Part shown: positions 16,111 through 42,742 of the stretch, piece by piece
Position numbering within the stretch: the stretch's first letter is position 1
Layout of the letters: the number at the start of each line of letters is the position of its first letter
Origin: Leptospira kmetyi serovar Malaysia str. Bejo-Iso9
GTDB lineage: Bacteria; Spirochaetota; Leptospiria; Leptospirales; Leptospiraceae
Assembly: GCF_000243735.2 (NCBI RefSeq)
Contig: NZ_AHMP02000003.1
Location: 769,001 to 833,000, forward strand
Reading direction: 5' to 3'
Length of the DNA stretch: 64,000 nucleotides
The notes under the pieces: generated by a model
Seen by the model: only the letters and a program-made list of their open reading frames with translations
The model's database searches: none
Told to the model about the DNA's origin: nothing
Position numbers and translations under genes: made by a program

Positions 16111-17594
16111 TTGGTTCGGATTCTTTTCACCGAATCCTTCCAGATCTGAATCTCTTTTTCCCTTTGCGCGGATTTCATCTGAGGGGAAAATTCCTTACTC
16201 GCCTTTAACTTTTTCTTTAAGTCGGCGACCGATGGAAAAAATCCGCGTTCGAGTCCGGCTAAAAACGCCGCCCCGAGTACGGTCGTATCCACGTTGGAAG
16301 GACGAATGACGCGTTTTCCTAAGATATCGGATTGATACTGCATCAACCAGGAATTTCCGGTCGCCCCTCCGTCCACTTTCAAAACTTTCAACTTGGAACC
16401 GGTATCATTCTCCATCGCTTCCACGAGTTCGTAAGACTGAAGCGCGATCGACTTCAGCGCCGCTCTTGTGATCTGTTCCGCGGTCGTATCTCTGGTTAAT
16501 CCGAGAATGGCCCCTCTTGCGTTCATATCCCAGTATGGAGCGCCTAACCCCGCAAAGGCGGGAACAAAAACGACCTCGTCTTCCTTTTTTACGGAAGAAG
16601 CGAGTTTTTCCGAAACCTTGGATTCTTTAAAGAATTTCAGGTTGTCTCTTAAGAATTGAACGACCGCCCCTCCGATAAAAACCGAACCTTCGAGACAATA
16701 AACGGTCTTTCCTTCCGGTCCGCATCCAAGCGTGGTCAATAGATTGTTTTTTGAGATTTGAAAGTTATTTCCGGTGTTGAACAAAAGAAAACATCCGGTT
16801 CCGTACGTATTCTTCGCTTCTCCCGGTTCCGTACAAAGCTGACCGAACAAGGCTCCTTGTTGATCTCCTACGAGGGAAGAAATCGGAATTCCGTCGGGAA
16901 TTCCTTTTACTTTTTCGGTTCTTCCGAACAAGGAACTGGAGTTATGTGCTTCGGGAAGAATCGCGTCCGGAATCCCCAGAATCTGAGTGAGTTCCTTATC
17001 CCATTCTTTCTTTTCGATATTGTAGATCAGAGTTCTGCTTGCGTTGGTATGATCGGTCTTATGCGATTTTCCGTTGGTCAGTCGATAGAGTAAATACGTG
17101 TCGATGGTTCCGAAAAGAACCTTTCCTTTTTCGGCTCTCGCCTTTACGCCCTTTACGTTTTCGAGAATCCAGTTGATTTTGGTTCCGCTGAAATACGCAT
17201 CGAGGACCAATCCCGTCTTTTTGCGAAAGGTCGGTTCCAATCCTTTCGACTTGAGATCCATACAAGTTTCGGAGGTTCTTCTGCACTGCCATACGATCGC
17301 GTTGTACACTGGTTTACCGGTGTCTTTGTCGAACAACACGGTGGTTTCTCTTTGATTCGTAATTCCGATCGCGACCGCTTTTGTCGGACTCAACTTTCCG
17401 TTCTTGATCGCCTTTGCGATGAGCTTTTCGGTCTTCACCCAGATTTCTTCCGCGTCGTGTTCCACCCAACCCGGTTTCGGATAGTGTTGTTTAAATTCAG
17501 AATAAGCGCTGGAAATCACGTTTCCGGATTTGTTAAAACAGAAGATTCGAATCCCGGTCGTTCCCGCGTCGATTCCGATGATATACTCACTCAT
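16104..17594 (-). CDS. glpK: Glycerol kinase
   Basis: Phosphorylates glycerol to sn-glycerol 3-phosphate with ATP. The 496-residue length is standard for FGGY-family glycerol kinases. Clear signatures: IDAGTTGIR (8-16) phosphate loop, ITNQRETTV (78-86) with the glycerol-contacting Arg-Glu pair, WQCRRT, the catalytic base region SGTKINWIL, and VDGGATGNSWLMQYQSDILG near 405-424. It stands apart from glpF or glpD here. Leptospires use fatty acids as carbon source and need glycerol phosphate for lipids, which makes a salvage role plausible. Confidence 0.96.
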   Translation of the reverse strand: MSEYIIGIDAGTTGIRIFCFNKSGNVISSAYSEFKQHYPKPGWVEHDAEEIWVKTEKLIAKAIKNGKLSPTKAVAIGITNQRETTVLFDKDTGKPVYNAIVWQCRRTSETCMDLKSKGLEPTFRKKTGLVLDAYFSGTKINWILENVKGVKARAEKGKVLFGTIDTYLLYRLTNGKSHKTDHTNASRTLIYNIEKKEWDKELTQILGIPDAILPEAHNSSSLFGRTEKVKGIPDGIPISSLVGDQQGALFGQLCTEPGEAKNTYGTGCFLLFNTGNNFQISKNNLLTTLGCGPEGKTVYCLEGSVFIGGAVVQFLRDNLKFFKESKVSEKLASSVKKEDEVVFVPAFAGLGAPYWDMNARGAILGLTRDTTAEQITRAALKSIALQSYELVEAMENDTGSKLKVLKVDGGATGNSWLMQYQSDILGKRVIRPSNVDTTVLGAAFLAGLERGFFPSVADLKKKLKASKEFSPQMKSAQREKEIQIWKDSVKRIRTNQ

Positions 17595-17659
17595 GAAAGA
17601 TTCTCCCCAAGGTTGAATGAAAGATTGAATTCGGTCGAATAGATTAGAAAAACTGCAAG

Positions 17660-18616
17660 TTATACTTCCAGTTCCAGACCTTCGTACGCCATGACGATCT
17701 GAAGCTGATTGTCCGGATCAAACATTTCCTTATATTTCAAAGCCCGCAGAAAAACGGCGTCGAGCTTCTCGTCGTCGTAGGACGGATCGTGATGGAACAT
17801 CACGAGTTTTTTTACGTTCGCACGTAAGGCGATATCGGTCGCCATCGAAGCGGAACTATGACCCCAATCGATCTTTTGAAGGGATTCTTCGAACGTATAT
17901 TGAGTGTCGAACACGAGAACGTCCGCGCCTCGGAAGTAATTTAAGTAATCCTGAATATTCTCCATTTCGTCGAGGTTGAACTCCGCGTCCGATGCGAAGA
18001 TGAGAGACTTGCCGTCCTCTTCGAAACGATAGGAAAAACTTCCGCCCGGATGTCGCACCGATTTGGAAATTGCGGAAATGGATTCGGTTACGGGAAACGC
18101 TTTTCCCTCGGGGATGAATTTAAAATTTTTCGTGGCGCGAAAACCGTCATACGGAACCGGAAAGTGCGTGAAGCTGTGTTGATACTTGAGTCGTTCTTCG
18201 AGATTGTCCACGGAACTCAAAAACTCGAACACATTTCCCGGAGAATACAACGGAACAAAAAACGGAATCCCCTGGATATGATCCCAATGTGTGTGGGTGA
18301 AAATCCATTTCGCCTTTCCCTTACCTTCCAGAAAGCCCTCGTGCAGAATGGAATTCCCGAGTTCTCGCAAACCGGTTCCTCCATCCACGATGATTAAGTT
18401 GTCTTTTTTATCCCGGATTTCGATGCAAGTCGTATTTCCGCCGTAGGTGCTCCAACTGGACAAAGAAAGAGAATCCAAAAAGGTATCGATCGCGTCCGGG
18501 CTTTGTATGTCTGCGGGAGTCGCTAAGCTGAGAATTTTCTGTACTTTATTTCGGATCAATTCTCCTCGAACCGAGGAAGATATCGAACCGCGTACACCCC
18601 AAAATTTTATGCGCAA
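17660..18616 (-). CDS. Metallo-beta-lactamase-fold hydrolase (RNase Z-like subgroup)
   Basis: A 318-residue cytoplasmic MBL-fold protein. The family motif HTHWDHIQGIPFF (108-120), the preceding IIVDGGTG strand, a HPGGSFSYRF strand, an FASDAEF metal-Asp strand and a late MFHHDPSYDD are all present. The opening residues MRIKFWGVRGSIS are typical of a group often called MBL-fold metallohydrolases, some of which act on cyclic or phosphorylated signals, but the substrate is unknown. The ATG at 18616 is followed at once by conserved sequence, so the start is secure. Confidence 0.85.
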   Translation of the reverse strand: MRIKFWGVRGSISSSVRGELIRNKVQKILSLATPADIQSPDAIDTFLDSLSLSSWSTYGGNTTCIEIRDKKDNLIIVDGGTGLRELGNSILHEGFLEGKGKAKWIFTHTHWDHIQGIPFFVPLYSPGNVFEFLSSVDNLEERLKYQHSFTHFPVPYDGFRATKNFKFIPEGKAFPVTESISAISKSVRHPGGSFSYRFEEDGKSLIFASDAEFNLDEMENIQDYLNYFRGADVLVFDTQYTFEESLQKIDWGHSSASMATDIALRANVKKLVMFHHDPSYDDEKLDAVFLRALKYKEMFDPDNQLQIVMAYEGLELEV

Positions 18617-18813
18617 AATTTAAAAAAACAGATCCTAAAAGCAGAGGATTTTTCAGGAAAATGTTGTCTAAAATTATCTATTCCATCAGGATTTCCAGCT
18701 AATTCTTTTTTATTTATGAAAAATTTCTTATGACTCAGATGGTTGGAAAAAAATTTTGTTTACCGAGTACGTCGATCGAATAGGATTCATAACAGGTTCC
18801 GAGCAAAGCAAAC

Positions 18814-19128
<315 letters not shown>

Positions 19129-19136
19129 GTCTTTTT

Positions 19137-19943
19137 CTGGAAATCTTTCGGATCTACACAAACAGTCCTCTTCGCAACTTCACATACGTTCTCAGAAACC
19201 CGGCGACTTCCGAAACGCTTTCCATCGATCCGTACGATTCGGAACAGATCGAAACCTTTTTGGACGAGAAAGGTTGGAAACTCGACTTCGTATTAAACAC
19301 ACACGAACATCCCGATCATACTTCGGGAAACGCGGGTTTGGTGAAACGATACGGTTGCGCGGTTTACAGCCATCCAGGAGGAATCGGAAAAATTCCGCAC
19401 GCCGCTCATCCTTTGAAAAAGGGAGATCGCATTCTTTCCTCCGAAAAAGAATATCTCGAAATTCTGGATACGCCCGGTCATACGTTTTGTCATGTTTGTA
19501 TTCTCCTTGTGGAGAATCAAAAGCCGACCGCAATCTTTACCGGAGATACTCTCTTCAACGCGGGAGTCGGAAATTGTCACCGAGGAGGAGAACCTCAGGT
19601 TCTTGCAAAGACAGTTCTGGAACAATTCTATCCGATGGCCGGAGAGATTCTTTTGTATCCCGGTCATGATTATATGGAAACGAACTTGAAATTTACCCTT
19701 TCTTTGGATCCGTCCAACTCGGATGCGATTTCCACTTTGGAAGAATGTTCGCATCTTACGAAAGACGTCGAATTCCTTACGACGGATCTTGCGAAGGAAA
19801 AAAAGATCAATGCGTTTCTTCAATGCGACAAACCCTCTTCGACTCTCAGAGAAAACGTTTCGAAAAAAATTTCACCGAAAACCTTGGGACCTTCCCCCGA
19901 AGATTTATTCGTTTCGCTCCGTTCCTTACGCGATCAATGGTGA
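19137..19943 (+). CDS. Metallo-beta-lactamase-fold hydrolase, hydroxyacylglutathione hydrolase-like, probable CTG start
   Basis: About 268 residues from CTG 19137. The glyoxalase II/ETHE1 pattern is strong: THEHPDHTSGN metal motif near 58-68, DTPGHTFCHVCIL, FTGDTLFNAGVGNCHRGG, and LYPGHDY. Translating upstream of the first TTG at 19260 gives convincing family sequence (EIFRIYTNSPLRNFTYVL), so the real start is upstream; no ATG, GTG or TTG exists there, leaving CTG 19137 as best candidate. The predicted activity is thiol-ester or persulfide hydrolysis in glutathione metabolism, consistent with the glutathione genes nearby, but unproven. Confidence 0.82.
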   Translation: MEIFRIYTNSPLRNFTYVLRNPATSETLSIDPYDSEQIETFLDEKGWKLDFVLNTHEHPDHTSGNAGLVKRYGCAVYSHPGGIGKIPHAAHPLKKGDRILSSEKEYLEILDTPGHTFCHVCILLVENQKPTAIFTGDTLFNAGVGNCHRGGEPQVLAKTVLEQFYPMAGEILLYPGHDYMETNLKFTLSLDPSNSDAISTLEECSHLTKDVEFLTTDLAKEKKINAFLQCDKPSSTLRENVSKKISPKTLGPSPEDLFVSLRSLRDQW

Positions 19944-20012
19944 ATTTGTTCTAGAAATCGTTTGCCCTTCTAAGCCCCGATCCGGAATCTGTAACCAAGG
20001 CGGTTCTTTTTT

Positions 20013-21395
<1,383 letters not shown>

Positions 21396-21413
21396 TGGGA
21401 ATATTCAAAATCT

Positions 21414-23101
<1,688 letters not shown>

Positions 23102-23132
23102 TCCGAGTCGATCGAATTCGGTTTAAAAATTA

Positions 23133-23402
23133 ATGAGCACGCAAGAAGAGATTCGTTCCGCCTTATATTCTTCCTTGAATCCGACAAGATTGGAAGTGGA
23201 GGATTTCAGCGCGGAACACGCGGGCCACGCCGGAAATCCAGAAAATAAACCGGAAGGAACCCACGTAAGAATCGTTTTGGTTTCCCCGCTCTTTCAAAAC
23301 AAATCCGCAGTGGAACAACATAGAATGGTGTATTCCGTTCTCAAACCTTGGATCGACAAGGGTCTGCACGCGATTACTTTAGAAACGAAGGATCGGGACT
23401 AA
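23133..23402 (+). CDS. BolA-family protein
   Basis: An 89-residue BolA-fold protein. The family core is visible: HVRIVLVSPLFQNKSAVEQHRMVYSVLKPWI (44-74), with the conserved helix-turn and the late HAITLETK strand. An AGHAGN segment at 30-35 supplies the variable loop His seen in BolA1/BolA-type proteins. These proteins pair with CGFS monothiol glutaredoxins to bind [2Fe-2S] clusters; such a glutaredoxin is encoded 320 bases downstream. It is the first gene of a four-gene thiol/iron-sulfur cluster. Confidence 0.9.
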   Translation: MSTQEEIRSALYSSLNPTRLEVEDFSAEHAGHAGNPENKPEGTHVRIVLVSPLFQNKSAVEQHRMVYSVLKPWIDKGLHAITLETKDRD

Positions 23403-23479
23403 ATTTGGGATTGTAACAAAAACGGGATTCGAAATTGTAAAACTAAGGTCTTTCTAAAAAGGAAAACCGGTTCAGATTT

Positions 23480-24038
<559 letters not shown>

Positions 24039-24042
<4 letters not shown>

Positions 24043-24280
24043 TGAAGTTGTATCACTTCCAATCCTGTCCTTACTGCGCGTATGTGCGGGACGAGTTTCA
24101 GAAAATGGGACTCGTCGAAGGAAAGGATTATGAACTCGTGGAAGCGAGCCGAGGAACCGCGGGCAGAGAAGAAGTCGTTCGACTCGGCGGACTCAGCCAG
24201 GTTCCTTTTTTGGTGGACGGAGAAACTCGGATGTACGAATCCAGAGACATCGTAAAATACGTTCAGTTCAAAAAAGCTTC

Positions 24281-24284
<4 letters not shown>
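24039..24284 (+). CDS. Dithiol glutaredoxin-like protein
   Basis: A small thioredoxin-fold protein of 81 residues with the glutaredoxin active site CPYC (10-13) and the late SQVPFLVDGETRMYESRDIVKY, which carries the cis-proline and the glutathione-binding strand. It probably reduces protein or glutathione mixed disulfides. The start is either Met1 or Met2; both follow directly from the ATGA overlap with grxD. Its last four bases overlap the end of the opposite-strand ATP-grasp gene, placing glutathione use and glutathione synthesis tail to tail. Confidence 0.9.
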
Positions 24285-26858
<2,574 letters not shown>

Positions 26859-26862
<4 letters not shown>

Positions 26863-28592
26863 AGTCCGCCTGTGGCCCCTTCTCCACGTGGATCGGAAGC
26901 CCCGTAGAGCATTCCATTCTCTCTTTTGACCGAGAATAGTTTCGCAAAGTTCGGAGCGATTCGAATATCGTGCTTCCGGGAAGAAAGACCGTCAAAGACG
27001 TTTCTTTCGTTTACGGATTTTTCGATAAAGACCGCGTCCGGAAAAAATTGATGATGAACCCTTCCGCGCGCAACGGATTCGTATAAGGTAAGATTCAAAT
27101 CCAAATTGTAGATCAAGGATTGTAAGACCGCGTTGACGATGTAAGAACCTCCCGGCGCGCCCGTCGCTAAAAAGGGTTCCTTCCCTTTAAAGACGATCGT
27201 AGGCGACATGCTACTCAAAGGAGTTTTCTTAGGAAGAATGGAATTGGCTTCCGCACCGATCAAACCGTATACGTTCGGTTCTCCGGGCGCTCGGCTGAAA
27301 TCGTCCATCGTATCGTTGAGAACGATTCCCGTACCCGGCGCCATCACCGAAGCTCCGAAACGAAAGTTGATCGATTGAGTCGTAGAAACGGAATTTCCTT
27401 CCCGATCCATCACGGAAATGTGCGTGGTCTGCGGAGATTCCAAACCGAAGTTCAAGGTTTTTAAAAAGGAGGAACTGCTCGAAGCCGCTTTCGGATCGAA
27501 ATCCGAAATTTTTTCTTCCGCATATTTTTTCGAAAGAAGACGATCGATAGGAATCTGAGTGAACGCAGGATCTCCTCCGAGAATCGCACGATCCGCATAA
27601 CCCCTGCGCATCACCTCCGTTAGAAAATGATAATAGAGAACCGGATCTTTTTCGTAGGTTTCCTTTAAGGGTTTTGTTTCCACCATGGACAACATGGTGA
27701 GAAGATGAACCCCCGAGGAAGGAGGAGGCATCGTATAGATCGTATAACCGCGATAAGACGTTTTTAAGGTTTTCTTTTCGATCACCTTAAACCCGCTCAA
27801 ATCCTGAGAGGTAACGAGACCTCCGTTCGCTTTCATCGCGGTTGTGATCGCGTTTGCGATCTTTCCGTGATAAAATTCCTTTTCACCGGATTCGGAAATG
27901 AGTCTTAAGGAATTCGCCAAATCTTTTTGAACCAAAAGGCTCTTTAACTCGGGAACCTTTCCTCCGGGAAGAAAGATCGATTTCATCTCGTCGTCCATAT
28001 CCTTGGAGGATTTTTGAATCGCGGAATGAAGATCTGCATAAATCGGAAACCCGTTCTCGGCCAGACGAATCGCAGGCCCGATCACCGTTTTTAAGGAAAG
28101 TTTTCCGTATCGTTTTTGGATTTGGACCAAACCAGCCACGTTACCCGGAACACCCACCGCTCTAAACCCGAGCAGGGAATCCTCTTTCGGTTTCCGTTTA
28201 TACATGTTTCGAGAAGCCGCGTTAGGCGCTTTTTCCCTAAAATCGAACGCGATCGGTTCCGGAAATTCCTTTAAATAAAGAACCAGAAATCCGCCGCCAC
28301 CGAGTCCGGTCGAATGCGGTCTTGTCACCGAGATCGCGAAGGAAGCGGCGACCACCACATCCACCACGTTCCCGCCTAACTTACCCACTTCGATCCCGGC
28401 TTGGGTCGCTTCGGGAGAATCGGTGGCGATCATTAGATTCTTACTTTCGCTGAAGTAATCGGTGTGTTTTCTAAGATGGGACGGGGTTACGAGTAAATCC
28501 GTGGAAATACTTTTTCCTTCCACGGTAAGAGGAGCTTCTCTGCAAGAGAAAAGAAAAAGTATCAGAACGATACGAAGTGTGATTTGTTTCAT
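26859..28592 (-). CDS. ggt: Gamma-glutamyltranspeptidase, lipoprotein form
   Basis: A 577-residue Ntn-hydrolase precursor that cuts itself into two subunits. The processing and catalytic threonine is Thr389 in SPQTTHISVMD; RPHSTGLGGGGFL (91-103) and GAPGGSYIVNAVL near 480 are the other family marks. A short signal ending in LFSC (Cys17) suggests a lipid anchor and an outer or periplasmic location. It hydrolyses glutathione and gamma-glutamyl compounds, so an operon with gshA gives linked synthesis and turnover. The gene overlaps gshA by four bases (ATGA). Confidence 0.94.
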
Positions 28593-28612
28593 CGGATCCT
28601 AGTCGAATCGTT

Positions 28613-32423
<3,811 letters not shown>

Positions 32424-32456
32424 GCTAATCCTTGGACGATTTTCGTCGCCGTTTTG

Positions 32457-33023
<567 letters not shown>

Positions 33024-33177
33024 TGCTTGGAACCTTCGAATAGATAAGAAACGGTCCTTCGAGTTAGGACGCGTTTGCAAACAAGCTGAAATCGACTCGT
33101 TCCAGTTTGAATTGGTAAGAAATTATTGTCCAACCATTCTTGAAAATTGGAAAATTTCCGAAGATAGTGTGCAAAAG

Positions 33178-33810
33178 ATGCCTCGTAAAGAAGATACAAC
33201 CGAATCCTTGATTCAAAGAATGGCCGAAGAAACTCCGGTTCCAAAATACGATCGGAATTGGTTCGCGATTTTAGGGCCGATCATTACAATTATAGTTTCT
33301 TTATATCTTTTTTCCCTATTTCCCTTCACGAACCGTTTGATTCATATTCCGACTTTGTTTCCCGATTTTCTTTGGATCACTTTGATCTCTTTGTATTCGT
33401 TTTGGATTTTATCGCAGTTGCGTTTTCCGGAAGAATCCTTTAGCAAAGCCGCGCGTTTTCCTCTTCTTCTCGCGCTTCTTTGGATTCTTTATTCCGTGGG
33501 AATGTTCGCCTGGGATCTGATCACGGATCACGAAATCCATACGCATATCGGCAGATGTTGGCTGATTCTTTTTATAACGAGTTTTCTTTTGGCGATGAGC
33601 GGAATTTTGATTTTAAGAGCGGGCAAACCGGGGAATCCGATTTTAGCCGCCGCGGTTCTTTCCGTATTCAGTCTTGCGCTTGCCAATTTCTGTTTGAAAT
33701 TCATTTGCACGGATCAGTCTTCGTTTCACATTCTTATTTCTCACGTATTTTCAAGCCTCGGACTTTTCTTTTTCGGTTTTTTTGTATTTAAGAATATTCT
33801 AAAGTGGTGA
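33178..33810 (+). CDS. NrsF/DUF1109-like membrane anti-sigma factor
   Basis: A 210-residue protein: a short cytoplasmic N-terminus (about 1-25, ESLIQRMAEETPVPKYDR) followed by six hydrophobic segments. The pattern, including the GRCWLILFITSFLLAMSGILILR segment and a conserved FICTDQSSFHILISHV near the end, matches the NrsF group that holds ECF sigma factors at the membrane. ATG 33178 is preferred; an in-frame GTG/TTG reading from 33112 adds residues without support. It lies head to head with the ECF sigma gene, supporting the pairing. The inducing signal is unknown. Confidence 0.78.
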   Translation: MPRKEDTTESLIQRMAEETPVPKYDRNWFAILGPIITIIVSLYLFSLFPFTNRLIHIPTLFPDFLWITLISLYSFWILSQLRFPEESFSKAARFPLLLALLWILYSVGMFAWDLITDHEIHTHIGRCWLILFITSFLLAMSGILILRAGKPGNPILAAAVLSVFSLALANFCLKFICTDQSSFHILISHVFSSLGLFFFGFFVFKNILKW

Positions 33811-33821
33811 TGAGTTCGTCG

Positions 33822-33979
33822 GTCGGGGTTCCGACAAGATCATCCGTAAAACCGGCGCCCCACCCTAGTTTTGGGTGGGGGGTGAGGTGGTGGGAATTTC
33901 GCGAGAATTTTGTATATCAGGGAATTCTAATCGAGTAAAGCAAAATTCCGATCCACTGTGTTCGTCGGAACTCCGACAA
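33822..33979. repeat. Dispersed ~160 bp intergenic repeat, copy 1
   Basis: Begins with GTCGGGGTTCCGACAA (33822-33837) and ends with GTCGGAACTCCGACAA (33964-33979), both with GTCGG/CCGAC arms. The centre is a perfect hairpin CCCCACCC (33858-33865) and GGGTGGGG (33873-33880), followed by GGTGAGGTGGTGGGAATTTC. A second copy in the same orientation lies at 52788-52947. It fills the gap between two convergent genes and carries no reading frame. Non-coding repeat, possibly mobilised in trans or acting at transcript ends. Confidence 0.85.
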
Positions 33980-33993
33980 GGCTCCTATGGATC

Positions 33994-35894
<1,901 letters not shown>

Positions 35895-35898
<4 letters not shown>

Positions 35899-36896
35899 AA
35901 CCGATCGGGAGAAAGGACTACGATTCTGTAGACCTGTGATTTTTGATCGTCTCTTGTGGGAAGACTTTCCGCAAATCGAATCGCGCTGGCTAAGGTTGTT
36001 CCCGTGGTTTGTCCGGCGAAGATTCCTTCCTTTTGATAGAGATCGGATTGATACAAAAGGGCTTGTTCCCGATCGACTCCGACGTATTCGTCCACGATCT
36101 TCGGATCAAAGGACTCGGGAAGATGAATTCCGGATTCGTGTTGTACCATCTTACGAATGAATCTGGATTTCTGGCTGACGCCCATGATGACCCGAACGGA
36201 AGACTTTTTGGATTTTAAAAATCTTCCGACGCCGGAAATCGATCCGCCGGAGCCGCCGCCCGCGACGAACGCGTCCACGCTTCCGCTCAGATCTCTCCAG
36301 ATTTCAGGTCCGGTAAAAAGATAATGTGCGTTCGTGTTCGCCATATCCTTATACTCGTTTAAGATTACGGTATTCTTATCTTTTTCTTTGATCTCTTTGG
36401 CTTTTTTTAAAAGAGCGTCGTCCCAATTTCCTTTGGCCTCGGGAACGATGTCCACGTGAGCGCCGAAGGTCTGAAGGTCTTTGATTTTCTGAGGATCGGT
36501 ATCGCTTGCTACCAAACAACGGAACTTATACTGACGGATCGTACAGATCCAAGCAAGGCTGATCGCCGTTGTGTTGTAACCCGGTTGGATCACTTGTCCA
36601 CCCGGTTTCAATTCTCCCCTTCTTTCCGAAGAAAGAAGCATGGACAATGCGGTTCTGTCTTTTACGGACCCGGTAGGATTGCAGAATTCGGCTTTGAGAT
36701 AAAATTCCACATTGGGAATATGGGAACCGATTTGATTCAAGCGAATGAGCGGGGTGTTTCCGATCATCTGCAAGATCGTTTCTTTTACGGGTTTGGCTAC
36801 GCTGAGCTCCCGTCCAAAAGATTTCTGAATGTTGTTCAGCGCGCCGAGGAAACTGTTTCCAAACTCGTCTATCGAACGGGATATTTCATCAAACAT
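35895..36896 (-). CDS. PLP-dependent cysteine synthase/cystathionine beta-synthase-fold protein with altered substrate loop
   Basis: A 333-residue fold-type II PLP protein. A helical N-terminal extension (1-38) precedes IGNTPLIRLNQIG (45-57) and the PLP lysine Lys79 in NPTGSVKDR. The usual asparagine loop TSGNTG is replaced by QPGYNTTA (104-111), and the phosphate loop reads AGGGSGGSISG. The end of the chain is normal. It is therefore related to O-acetylserine sulfhydrylase, but the altered loop suggests a different substrate or a non-enzymatic role. It overlaps the helicase gene by 4 bases and follows leuD by 14 bases. Confidence 0.83.
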
Positions 36897-36910
36897 AGGT
36901 TTGGGCTAAA

Positions 36911-37531
<621 letters not shown>

Positions 37532-37553
37532 AATATTCTTATATTCCTCTCGA

Positions 37554-38951
<1,398 letters not shown>

Positions 38952-39121
38952 TGGATTCTAAATCTCCCCGAAAGAAATTCTTTCGGAATTTGTGGATTGG
39001 ATTTTTTTCTCGAAATGGAGAAAGGACATCCGTCGTATTTCCATCGTCGGAACATCGGGTCTTTTCGTCTACCCGGATCTATTCTAAGCGAAGTAGAATG
39101 AATTTGGAAGAATGAAAATTC

Positions 39122-40573
<1,452 letters not shown>

Positions 40574-40598
40574 CGTTGGCACTCGACTATCTTATAGA

Positions 40599-41369
40599 TC
40601 AGGTCCCTTGTTCAAACAGTTTTTTTCCGTAGTCGGATCGGAGAATCCACTCGCCCCGAGTCGGTTTTTTAAGAACTTCGGCCCAATCCCCTTGATAGAG
40701 GATACTTATAGTATCGGCCAATGCCTTCACGATTGGGATTTCGTGCGTGATAAAAATGAGAGAAAGTCCCTTTTCCTTTCTGAATTTCATCAATAGTTTG
40801 AGAACCTCGGCTTCGCTGATGGGATCCAGGGCGGCCGTCGGTTCGTCCGCGACTACGATTCCCGCGCCCGAATACACGGCGAGGAGGATGAGAATTCTTT
40901 GCCTTTCTCCTCCGGAAAGACGGCTCGGAAGGGAATCGAACGCTTTTCGCGGATCGGCGATCTGAATCGATTCGAGTAAGGGAAGAATCTTCTTTTTTTC
41001 CGCGATCTCCGGGTTTGTTAAGGAAAACGCCTCCACGATCTGAGATCCCGTTTTTCGATACGGATGAAATCCCCAGACCGGATTTTGTGGAACCAAGGCG
41101 ATTTTTTTTCCGCGCAGGGTTTGCCATTCTCTTTCGGTCAGATAACGGGAATCCTGACCTAACAACGAAAAACGATCGGACCTCTGAAAGAGTTCCTTAT
41201 CCGTCATTCCCAGAAGACAGGATGCGAACGTGGACTTTCCGCTTCCCGATTCTCCCACGATACAATGAACCTCGCCCGGATTCAGAGTGAAATCGATTCC
41301 TTTCAGAATATGATGACCGGGCGTGGAAACCTTGAGATTGGAAATTTCGATTACGGGAGAATTTACCAA
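40599..41369 (-). CDS. ABC transporter ATP-binding protein, oligopeptide/nickel-type, without adjacent permease
   Basis: A 256-residue ATPase with Walker A GESGSGKST (39-47), Q-loop PQNPVWGFHPY near 95-105, LSGGERQR near 151-158 and Walker B VVADEPTAALDP. The SGSGKS loop and the PQNP-type Q-loop place it with DppD/DppF/NikD components, which normally come in pairs with two permeases and a binding protein. None of those is adjacent, and the C-terminal [Fe-S]/solute motif of DppD is missing, so this may be an orphan that serves permeases encoded elsewhere or has another role. Eight bases from gmhA. Confidence 0.87.
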   Translation of the reverse strand: MVNSPVIEISNLKVSTPGHHILKGIDFTLNPGEVHCIVGESGSGKSTFASCLLGMTDKELFQRSDRFSLLGQDSRYLTEREWQTLRGKKIALVPQNPVWGFHPYRKTGSQIVEAFSLTNPEIAEKKKILPLLESIQIADPRKAFDSLPSRLSGGERQRILILLAVYSGAGIVVADEPTAALDPISEAEVLKLLMKFRKEKGLSLIFITHEIPIVKALADTISILYQGDWAEVLKKPTRGEWILRSDYGKKLFEQGT

Positions 41370-41376
41370 AGAAATT

Positions 41377-41964
<588 letters not shown>

Positions 41965-41965
41965 C

Positions 41966-42742
41966 TTAGTTTGTTCCTCTTTTTTTTCGAATCTGTTCGA
42001 GTACTTGAAAAAATTCTTTCTTTGCCTTTTCGAAATCCTGAAGGGAAAGATTCTCCGTGTAAGGAGAATTCTCCTTTTGATTTCCGCTCACGTTTAAAAA
42101 ATACAACTCGTCGGAGATGATGCTCTTCAATCGTTTCGTAGAGTTAGACTGAAAAAATTGTTCGAACTCGGCTCCCATATATACGAGAAGAATTCCGATG
42201 AGACTCGGTTTTAAACGGATAAAGATCTGTTGCTTCCAAAACGGTTCCCAGTTGTAAAAATCCTTCCACGTTTCTTGGGAAGAAGCGGATTCTCCGTATA
42301 AAACCTTTAGGTCCTCGTCGATTCCTTCGGGTTGAAATCTGGAAAACACGCTTTTTAAATCGGAATGTTCGTAGGAAAGGATCCGATTGAGTTCGGCCTC
42401 GGGAACAAAAACGACTCCGCTGATCTTATCACCTTGCGCGCTCAAAAAATTACCCGTGCTGACCACGAGAGAATATTCCCTTCCCGATTTTTCCTTTCCT
42501 TCGAGACGGAACAACTTCGGACCGTTCTTTAGAAGTTTATAATATTTCGTTTCGTGAATGATCCCGCCCGTTTTTTTTCTAGTCACGAAAAAACGATCGG
42601 CCTTTTCCCGAAGTTCGGCGAGTTCCCTTTTGTAACCGTAACTTTCCCGGACCGGAGGAGATTCCTCTTCGGGACCTTTTTTTCTTTTTCTTCGTTTAAA
42701 ATACGAAAAGAACTTTGAGAAAAAAGACTTAACCGCGCCCAT
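41966..42742 (-). CDS. Hypothetical protein between gmhA and a glycosyltransferase
   Basis: A 258-residue protein I do not recognise. A very basic N-terminus ([16 protein letters not shown]) could contact membrane or nucleic acid. No signal peptide, but a short hydrophobic stretch ([10 protein letters not shown], about 181-190) occurs in the middle. The rest is mixed alpha/beta with many aromatic residues. Its ATG lies inside the last 14 bases of the upstream glycosyltransferase gene and its stop is one base from gmhA, so it is co-translated with polysaccharide genes, the only functional hint. Confidence 0.68.
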   Translation of the reverse strand: MGAVKSFFSKFFSYFKRRKRKKGPEEESPPVRESYGYKRELAELREKADRFFVTRKKTGGIIHETKYYKLLKNGPKLFRLEGKEKSGREYSLVVSTGNFLSAQGDKISGVVFVPEAELNRILSYEHSDLKSVFSRFQPEGIDEDLKVLYGESASSQETWKDFYNWEPFWKQQIFIRLKPSLIGILLVYMGAEFEQFFQSNSTKRLKSIISDELYFLNVSGNQKENSPYTENLSLQDFEKAKKEFFQVLEQIRKKRGTN

